Positions 34,079 to 40,627 of a stretch of DNA of 40,627 nt are shown piece after piece; within the stretch, counting starts at the first letter, position 1, and every line of letters starts with the position of its first letter. The notes under the pieces were generated by a model. The model was not told where the DNA came from, ran no database searches, and saw only the letters and a program-made list of their open reading frames with translations. The translations under genes were made by a program, and so were the position numbers. Origin of the DNA: Dichomitus squalens LYAD-421 SS1 (taxonomy: Eukaryota > Basidiomycota > Agaricomycetes > Polyporales > Polyporaceae); the NCBI RefSeq assembly GCF_000275845.1, contig NW_006766916.1, forward strand, positions 4,674 to 45,300, read 5' to 3'.

Positions 34079-34672
34079 TCGAGAGAGGAGTCTTCAACTG
34101 CGGTAGCAATGAGACTGAGCAGCTGAAGCGCAAGGCACTTGATGCCAAGAGAGCGTCAGGAATGAGCGGCTGGCAGAAGGAACCACGCAACTCACCTGGC
34201 GCGAGGTAAGGTAGGAAGGTCAAGGGGACACTTCCAAGGAATTCCGACACGGTAAGAGTCTGCTGATGAGCTCTCCCTATCACCTCTAAAAGATCATGTA
34301 GACGTACGACAGTCGATTTTGGAGGACTGAGGAGGGAGAGCTCGAAGGAAAGGAAGGCAGACCGCGGGCGTGAGCCAAAGTCGTTTTTGCGAGGAGACAG
34401 CGACGAAGATTAGTAAGTTAAACGACCAGAGTGCCCAGGAGTCCAGCGGCGACAGACGGAGCGTCGAACCAGAGACCGCTCCTGCAAACGAGACACAGTT
34501 GAAGACGAGGTCGTCGTCGTCGTCTTCGTCGTCACTGTTCGAGTCTGCCGGGCAGTTCACCAAGCGCCCGCCTCTAGCGATCACGTGTGCTCCTCGAACG
34601 CGCTCACCGTCGTCGCGACGTCGCGCGGTTGTCTTCCAAGTTCCAACATTGACCTCGCTCCTTACCCTCATC

Positions 34673-35639
34673 ATGTCCAAAGTCCTCCGCGTCCCTAAGC
34701 TCGACCTTCCCACTGTACTCGCTCAGCAGAACCCCCAAATCGACCTCCGCCTGGAGGCGTACGAAGTCTCCACCCGTAACTTCCTCAAAGCTGTCTCCAA
34801 CTACACCCAGCGCGCCGTCACAGAGATCACCAACCGAAAGAACGCTTTCGCAGCAGAAAAGAAGAAGATTGCGGAAAAGACGGCCCAGATCGAGACCGAG
34901 ACGAACCAATGCAAGCTCAAGGAGATTGAGCTCATCGAAGGTGCGTCCCCACACACTCCCACTCGTGGTCGGGCCTGGGAAATGAAAACTGATGAATGAT
35001 GATTGATGCTATTGCGATGCGCAGTGTTGGACAAGGAGCAAGCGGAGAAGAAGGAGAGCGAAGCCAGCGTTGCCGCCTTCCGCCGCCAACTCGCCTCTAT
35101 CAAGGAGAAATGCGCCTCACTCGACGTCGAGATCGAGCAGCACCGCATCGTCGCTGCTAACCTCATGCGCGGTACGCCCCGTTTCTCCCTTTCATGCCCT
35201 GTGTGTTTTCTCTTTGCAATGTCCTGACTTATGCGCTCTGTCGCGCGCAGAACGAAAACGCGAAGAATCCATCCTGGGCGCGCACGCCTCCCGCGTGCAG
35301 CCTGAGCTGGTCGTGTGCGAGGACCGCCTCAAGTGCGCCATCGAGGGTATCGAAAGGGACAAGATCCTCGTCCGCTTCACCCACCTCGACCCCGCGGACC
35401 TTCAGCGCGAGTTCTCCCTCGTCGTCGACGTCTCGAGTCGATCCTATAAAGGTACGCCTCTCCTGCCCTCATTGTTGGTAACGAGTGCTAAATGGAGACT
35501 TCATGCAGTTCCGACCACGACGCCATTCCTACCAAACCTTCCGATACTCTTAGATGAGCTCAACGAGTCGCGCGACATATACGCGTTCATCCGACGTGTT
35601 CGAGAAGCGTTCCGGGAGCTCGCTGTGCAAGGGCGATAG
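34673..35639 (+). CDS. SPC25: Kinetochore protein Spc25 (Ndc80 complex)
   Basis: Spc25 pairs with Spc24 and anchors the Ndc80 complex to the inner kinetochore during chromosome segregation. Four exons join in phase: 34673-34940, 35025-35171, 35251-35451 and 35509-35639, giving 248 residues, close to the usual 220-250. Residues about 50-155 form a coiled coil (NAFAAEKKKIAEKTAQIETE, KEQAEKKESEASVAAFRRQL). The C-terminal globular domain carries the family signature: LVRFTHLDPADLQREFSLVV, DVSSRSYKV, PILLDELNESRDIYAFIRRV. The ATG at 34673 follows a pyrimidine-rich leader (CTCATCATG), and upstream codons in this frame lack family resemblance. No residue is obviously lost. It shares its upstream region with the divergent mitochondrial-type protein gene. 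Confidence 0.93.
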
Positions 35640-36890
35640 TCCTCCCGCCACCCCGCCTCTCCGACCTGGACTTCGCCACCTTGCCCTCGCTCTATACCCT
35701 GGATGTACTCTACGCTTCCCGCGCAACTGTAATTGGCCCCTGCGCATCTGTATCCTATCGATGTATCTATGCTCTGTTTCTGATGGGTCTCCAACCCCGG
35801 GACAATTAGCTCGTCAGTCTGGGTTGGCGAAAGCTTCACATCGTCACCTTCAGACCTCGCTTGTCTACATATCGCGATCCGCGGACCCCAATACTTCACA
35901 AGGCAGTCACTTACGAGATCCTGCCGCAGGCTATTCGACGACTTCGCACTCCATTTGTCTAGTGCTTGTCCCCGTACCGAAGCTACGATCAGATACAATC
36001 TGCAGGAGCTACCCACACCTCTAAGATGTGGACCTGCGCATCGACTGATCATCTATCCAAGTGTTCTCATGCGCGCGCCGTAGGCGTCCTGGATATACTC
36101 TAACTCGCAGGGGTGACAGCTTGACACGTAGGTATGAATGAAAGTTGGGCTACAGGTATAATCGAAGTGGTTCCATGCCCCCTTGTAAGTGCAGTTCTGA
36201 GGCGATTCGAAAGGAAAGAGTTGATTCCTCGCCATTTGAACCAACTCTGACTACCCTAAGGCCCAGTTTGCAATTCTGTTATCGATTCGGCACTGGATGG
36301 GCGCCACGAAAGGGAGAGCTAATTATAGAAGAGATCAGACTGGCACCTCTCGAATCGCATCGAGTCGCCATCTTTGACTAATACCCATTCTACTCCAGCT
36401 GGGACTAAGCTGGAGACCTGTGCGCGATTTCCATCGTTCTGAACAGATCCCCGCCGAATGTCGAATCTCTGCACACAAGATCATGGCATGCACGCAATCG
36501 ACATGATCACCGCTCAGTGGCCACTTAGAATCGAGTCTCGAAACCGTCTGTCGTATGTACCTCCGTCACCTTTCTCACACCAAGTGCAGGGTCCTCTACA
36601 TGCTCGCAATTTCCGAGTTCGGAAATCCCGATCTTCCGGAGGGAGGCCATATCGCGATTGAGTGCCCCAGTCCGCCGCAATGAACTCTCCTGGAAGACGC
36701 AAAGAACGACATCGTACCCTTCCTTCTCCCCTCCAAGTAGCCCACAACAATGCCTAACCAGCCATTTCTGCCAATTTCAATACTGGAAGGCCACCAGGAT
36801 CTCCGGATACTTTGTAATGGCTACTGAGCCACCTCAAGTCCGACGCCCTACCTGTTCTTGACGCTCAAGCTCAAACCCCCCGAAGCTTGG
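35640..36890. other. Intergenic between Spc25 and the reductase gene
   Basis: About 1.25 kb with short open frames only, none with family resemblance. A 3' untranslated region of Spc25 and the promoter of the reductase gene are expected here. No repeat, tRNA or mobile element was seen. Confidence 0.55.
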
Positions 36891-36898
36891 TATATAAA
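36891..36898 (+). promoter_or_regulatory. TATA box of the reductase gene
   Basis: TATATAAA at 36891-36898 lies 89 bases upstream of the ATG at 36980, a strong word at a canonical distance. A short C-run (AACCCCCCG) precedes it by about 10 bases and may be a stress-type or Zn-finger site. Confidence 0.6.
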
Positions 36899-36979
36899 GC
36901 CGCCCGTCACAGGTCAAGTACACATTGACCCCACTCCGCCACCCAGTGCAACGAATCGACTTAAGCATTGCGACTCACT

Positions 36980-38320
36980 ATGGCTCCTACCACCCAGAAA
37001 GCACTCGTCATCCCTGCCGCAAAGGCGCCCTTCCAGCTCGTTGCCGACTGGCCTGTTACTAAACCGGGTCCATCCGACGTTCTCATCAAGCTGGTCTCGG
37101 TTGCGCTCAATCCTGCAGACGCGTGGATCAAGGAATTTGGTGCCGGACCGCCGCTCGTGCCTGGCTACCCGTTCATCCTCGGGGACGATGGCGCGGGTGT
37201 CGTCGAGGAGGTGGGTCCTGAAGTAACTAATGTCGCGAAGGGGGATCGAGTGTGAGTGTCTGTTCCGGCTTGCGACCTTCGCTCAGGAAAGGTTATATGC
37301 CTCGTACCCGGACAGGTTAGTTGTTGGGGGATTCAACAATGACCGCGCGATGTTCAAGGAATACCTAACGTACCCCGCCCGCGAAGTCGTGAAGGTACGT
37401 GCTCTTCGTCAAGTCCACTCCGACGACTCAGCTCACCGGGTATCAGATTCCAGACAACCTCTCTTTTGACCAAGCAGCCACCGTCCCCCTCGCCTTCGCG
37501 ACGGCTGTCACCCCCATCTGGGCATCTGGAGAAGGCGCCAATTCTGTTCGTTTCACTCCGCCATGGGAAGAGGGCGGTACGACCAAGTACGCAGGCAAGC
37601 CCGCGCTCGTCCTCGGAGGGTCGACCTCCGTCGGCCAATTCGGTGCGTTTTGCCACATACGCTCCTCCTCGCGGCCGCGCTTGACTCGCCTACCCCACCC
37701 CACCAGTGATCCAACTCGCGCGCTTGCAGGGCTTCTCGCCCATCATCGCGACCTCCTCCCTCAGGAATGCGGAGTTCCTCAAGTCGATCGGCGCGACCGA
37801 CGTGCTCGACCGCTCTCTCTCCCCCGCCGACATCAAGAACGCGCTCTCGTCGCTCACGGGCGGCAAGCCGATCGAGTACGTCTACGACGCGTGGGGCCGA
37901 GACCGCGAGAGCGCGCGGGTCGGGTACAGCGTGCTCGCGCCCGGGGGCGCGTTTGCGACCGTCATCCCGCAGGAGCTGACGGACATCGCGGACCTCGTGG
38001 AGGAGAGCGAGAAGAAGGGCGAAGGCAGGCGTATCGGGCAGGCTTGGGCGACCTATGACACGCCGGGGAACAAGGAGCTCGGGGAGGAGATCTACAAGCG
38101 GCTGACGGGGTGGCTCGAGACGGGTGCGATCGTGGTATGTGGTACCGCACTTCTCCCTGTGAACTTGTGGGGCTGATTTACGTTCGATCGTGGTCGCTAG
38201 CCAAACAGAGTGGAGGTGCTCCCCAACGGGCTTGCGGGGGTCGAGACGGGGCTGCAGAGGATGTTAAAGGGACAGGTCAGCGGCGTTAAGCTCGTTGTGC
38301 ATATTTCCGAGACCCCGTGA
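36980..38320 (+). CDS. MDR-family zinc-independent enoyl/quinone reductase
   Basis: Five exons join in phase: 36980-37251, 37316-37394, 37447-37642, 37707-38134 and 38201-38320, giving 364 residues. The N-terminal GroES-like half has KALVIP, PGPSDVLIKLVSVALNPAD and YPFILGDDGAGVVEEVG. The NAD(P)-binding Rossmann half has ALVLGGSTSVGQF (glycine motif at about 174-180), then FSPIIATSSLRNAEFLKSIG and TDVLDR. The metal-binding Cys/His set of zinc alcohol dehydrogenases is absent, so it belongs with fungal trans-enoyl reductase or quinone-oxidoreductase-like MDR proteins (toxD-like), cytosolic and probably NADPH-dependent. Exon 2 begins VLVVGGFNNDRAMFKEY, where the acceptor is the least certain. 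No polyketide synthase or other cluster gene is adjacent. A strong TATA box precedes it. Confidence 0.9.
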
Positions 38321-39250
38321 TCATGAACGTGCGCATCAGTGCATGTAGGTGATCTATTGCTGTGTTTCTGAATCACAGTATGGTCGCGTATGACATTCAG
38401 CGTCCCGTCTATGACGCTCTAGACCAGCCTGTTCATGCCATGATCAACGAGACAGATCGACAACACTGGTACTCACGTTGATAAGGCCATCCGCGCTGTC
38501 CTTGCCGGGTTACGACGATGCGACGTGACTGGCCGCGTCAACGCTGTTTGCGTCAAACAATGAGGATTTCAGTTAATAGATGTATGTACGGAAAGAGACA
38601 GATGATCAACCATACCTTGAAGTGCCTTGGCAAAATCGTCTGTTGCGATGGCGCCGGATTGGATGGTCTGGAACGTTGGTGTCTCATTCCAGAAATCGCG
38701 CAGGATGTTGACCTTCGCCGCACCGGGAGTAGTACTAGAGTGCGGTGCGTGTTAGATGCCACCCCCATTCCCGACGAAACGTGCCAGTGGGGCTCATGAG
38801 CACGCTTGAGCCATCGATTCATATCTTCAAATAGTCCAAATCCTGTATGCATGCAGATATGAATCCAGCAGCCTCTAGCAGGGCCGCCTAGTGCCACCTT
38901 TGCCTTGAATACGGGATGATCAGGTTGCCAGTGAATGAGGACTGATCCTCACTGGTGATCTTGCTCACAAAACGTATGTGCAAGGGAAACCAAGATGCTC
39001 GAAAGATGAATTGCGGCACCATGCTTTAGAGGCGAGCAGAGGGGCCTTCTGCCAACAGCGCTGCAGAGCTGCGAGCACCAGATGAACCGTCGCATTGGGC
39101 CAGACTCCTGTCGTTGTAGAGCGCTTGTCGTGGGAAGCCCTCACAGCCCCTTGTACTCAACGCCTGCGTCATCCGTTGGCATGTGCTGTTGGAGTTTGAA
39201 CGGCGAGGCAAGCATGGTGCGAGCCTCGGCCGTGTTTCGGACGAGCAGTC
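38321..39250. other. Intergenic, nothing recognisable
   Basis: About 930 bases downstream of the reductase gene. Open frames are short and overlapping on both strands, and no RNA gene or repeat was recognised. It leads into the repeat-rich right end. Confidence 0.5.
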
Positions 39251-39290
39251 TTGTCGCGCTCTGTCGCGCCTTGTCGCGTCTTGTCGCGCT
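39251..39290. repeat. 10-bp tandem repeat, 4 copies (TGTCGCG core)
   Basis: Four consecutive 10-base units share the core TGTCGCG: at 39251, 39261, 39271 and 39281, differing only in the flanking C/T positions. It is a small minisatellite with no coding context. Confidence 0.85.
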
Positions 39291-39394
39291 CAGGGTAGTA
39301 TCACCATGCTTTGTTCTCGAGTACGATGTCTCACCCATCTTGTAGCGGGGACGTCTTGTTTCAAATGTGTACTTGTTTCTCTCGATTCACGTCG

Positions 39395-39434
39395 GCTCAC
39401 CTCAGTCCCGCGTATAATGCGTGCTGAGGTGAGC
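39395..39434. repeat. 11-bp perfect inverted repeat
   Basis: GCTCACCTCAG (39395-39405) is the exact reverse complement of CTGAGGTGAGC (39424-39434) across an 18-base loop. The loop carries most of the motif that recurs 100 bases downstream. Confidence 0.7.
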
Positions 39435-39528
39435 ATATGCTTGTTACTTACTTAAACTGATTACTACGCTGTAGTTACTTTGCTATAGGTATTACAAATA
39501 TACTAGTCCCGCGTATAACGTGTGCTGA
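39404..39528. repeat. 25-base motif repeated at a 100-base interval
   Basis: AGTCCCGCGTATAA followed by an 11-base tail ending GTGCTGAG occurs at 39404-39428 and 39504-39528, matching at 23 of 25 positions. The copies could be ends or internal repeats of a small degenerate element. Confidence 0.65.
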
Positions 39529-39770
39529 GTTATATCGCTATATGTTGCTCATGTATATTCTCAAGGTGGGAGAGCTGGGAGTGTGAAAGTGCTGCGTGGT
39601 ACTAAATGCTCTGAGGAGACTGCCTGCGAATAGTTACAGGCAGCCAATAAGGGCGGTCTCGTTCGTATCCCTATCATGGCCACAGTGGGGCGTTGTGAAA
39701 CATGATGCATGATCTATCACGACGGGCATTTGCCAATGCCCCAGACTCAAACCGGGACAGAGAAATGGAC

Positions 39771-39972
39771 GCCTTTCCCGGTCCTGGAAGTCCCAAAGCC
39801 TAGCTCCGGACCCGAGCCATCCGGCGCTACAGCCCCTGGAAGGGAATTCTTACGCTGACAAAGCAGATGACATGAGCGTTTATACCCTATCATGTGAGCA
39901 TCGATGTCCTCTTTATGGTATCTGAGCGCCGGGTGGCTCGAGCTAGGCTTTAGGACCAGGACCGGGAAAGGC
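39771..39972. repeat. Long imperfect inverted repeat, MITE-like
   Basis: The left arm (about 39771-39832) begins GCCTTTCCCGGTCCTGG and includes AAAGCCTAGCTC and GGCGCT. The right arm (about 39922-39972) is its imperfect reverse complement, ending CCAGGACCGGGAAAGGC. The outermost 17 bases are perfectly paired, and the intervening loop is about 89 bases. A further 7-bp hairpin (CGAGCAT/ATGCTCG) follows just right of it. No target-site duplication was identified. Confidence 0.6.
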
Positions 39973-40150
39973 ATACATTCTCGAGCATTGGTCGATGCTC
40001 GTCGTGTATGACCTTCTACCAATTGAGCAATTGCATTCTGACATGTAAGCAGGGATTGATAGGCATTCCTATGTATACACAAACTGATCCGTAGCCAAGC
40101 GGGTTCTTGAGAGATAACCACGCGAAGCTGTAGACATACATCAGCAAAAT

Positions 40151-40484
40151 GTCATGGTCTTGAATCTGAACTTGGGCCAAGACCACGGTCTTAGAGCCAA
40201 GACCACGGTCTTAGAGCCAAGACCACGGTCTTAGAGCCAAGACCACGGTCTTAGAGCCAAGACCATGGTCTTAGCCTCAAGTCTGCAGTCTTGGTGGTCT
40301 TGAGGTCAAGACCATGAACTTGGAGCCAAGACCGTGAACTTGGAGCCAAGACCGTGAACTTGGAGCTAAGACCATGAACTTGGAGCCAAGACCACAGACT
40401 TGGCTCTAAGACCGTGAACTTGGAGCCAAGACCATGGACTTGGCTCTAAGACCGCGGTCTTAGAGTGAAGACTATTGTCTTTCA
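40151..40484. repeat. 20-bp palindromic tandem array (about 16-17 units)
   Basis: A strict 20-base period runs through this stretch. The left units read GCCAAGACCACGGTCTTAGA, in which AAGACC and GGTCTT pair around a two-base centre. The right units vary to GAGCCAAGACCGTGAACTTG, in which CCAAG pairs with CTTGG. Four to five left units are identical, and the rest differ by a few substitutions without changing the period. No open frame spans it usefully. It is a minisatellite or small satellite. Confidence 0.9.
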
Positions 40485-40627
40485 GTGCTTAAGCAACTTA
40501 GAGTTAAGGGTCAACTTGTCTAAATCAATATAAGAGTATCTAGATCATATAAGGATATGGTCTAGTAATGATCTTATAAACTGCATAATTGTGTATATGT
40601 TCAAGATAAGAATGGTCATGAGACCTA
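40485..40627. other. AT-rich right edge
   Basis: After the array the composition changes sharply to AT-rich DNA (words such as AATATAAGAG and TCATATAAGGATATGG), unlike the rest of the window. It may be the start of an RIP-like or repeat-rich region; the window ends before this can be judged. Confidence 0.45.

Larger units (their letters stand above)
39291..39770. other. Intergenic with short repeats
   Basis: No gene is seen. The stretch holds the 39395-39434 inverted repeat and two copies of a 25-base motif spaced exactly 100 bases apart, both listed separately. Confidence 0.5.

Noticed and set aside
34294..34713. 139-codon minus-strand frame with an Asp-rich run upstream of Spc25
   Set aside because: The Asp-rich run is the reverse reading of a GTC/TCG repeat in the Spc25 leader region; there is no other support.
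856..38320. Terpenoid or polyketide biosynthetic cluster from farnesyl diphosphate synthase plus enoyl reductase
   Set aside because: The two genes are about 35 kb apart with housekeeping genes between and no terpene synthase, polyketide synthase, P450 or transporter recognised.
40151..40484. CRISPR array
   Set aside because: Units are contiguous 20-base repeats without unique spacers, and the genome is eukaryotic.
1..40627. tRNA or rRNA genes
   Set aside because: Scanning by eye for the GGTTCGA-type B box with a matching acceptor stem found only isolated TTCGA words without a cloverleaf; a tRNAscan run would be decisive.

Overview
The window looks like nuclear DNA from a filamentous basidiomycete, probably an agaricomycete. 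The genes are cut by many short introns (mostly 48-70 nt, GTRNGT donors, YAG acceptors). The recognised proteins are a fungal farnesyl diphosphate synthase, the fungal mitoribosomal protein bL31m, a WOPR-family regulator, Spc25, and a tyrosine-kinase-like (TKL) kinase of a type I know from mushroom-forming fungi. All exon maps here were joined by hand and checked for reading phase; no transcript or database was available. || Layout, left to right: a gene-free flank with telomere-like CCCTAA words (1-855); farnesyl diphosphate synthase (856-2224, minus); bL31m (3860-4342, minus); a 13-exon gene (4766-9493, minus) for a 1230-residue protein joining an MLKL-like four-helix domain, a TKL kinase and an uncharacterised C-terminal domain; about 6.4 kb with no convincing gene; a WOPR (Gti1/Pac2) transcription regulator (15883-17179, plus); about 7.6 kb more with no convincing gene; a possible HAPSTR1-like nuclear protein (24824-25952, plus); a possible small two-exon gene; two tail-to-tail, independently broken HNH-nuclease-like genes (27110-28571 plus, 29330-30628 minus); a four-helix MARVEL-like membrane protein (31576-32543, plus); a 415-residue probable mitochondrial protein of unknown role (32770-34078, minus); kinetochore subunit Spc25 (34673-35639, plus); and an MDR-family enoyl/quinone reductase (36980-38320, plus). 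The right end (38.3-40.6 kb) is repeat-rich: a 10-bp tandem repeat, inverted repeats, and a 20-bp palindromic tandem array running into AT-rich DNA. || The genes do not form an evident pathway or cluster. The housekeeping genes (sterol/isoprenoid synthesis, mitoribosome, kinetochore) flank two accessory-looking zones: the WOPR gene alone in about 15 kb, and the decayed HNH pair. The most notable item is the MLKL-like/TKL/C-terminal-domain protein. Its architecture recalls necroptosis-type signalling, although that function is only inferred.
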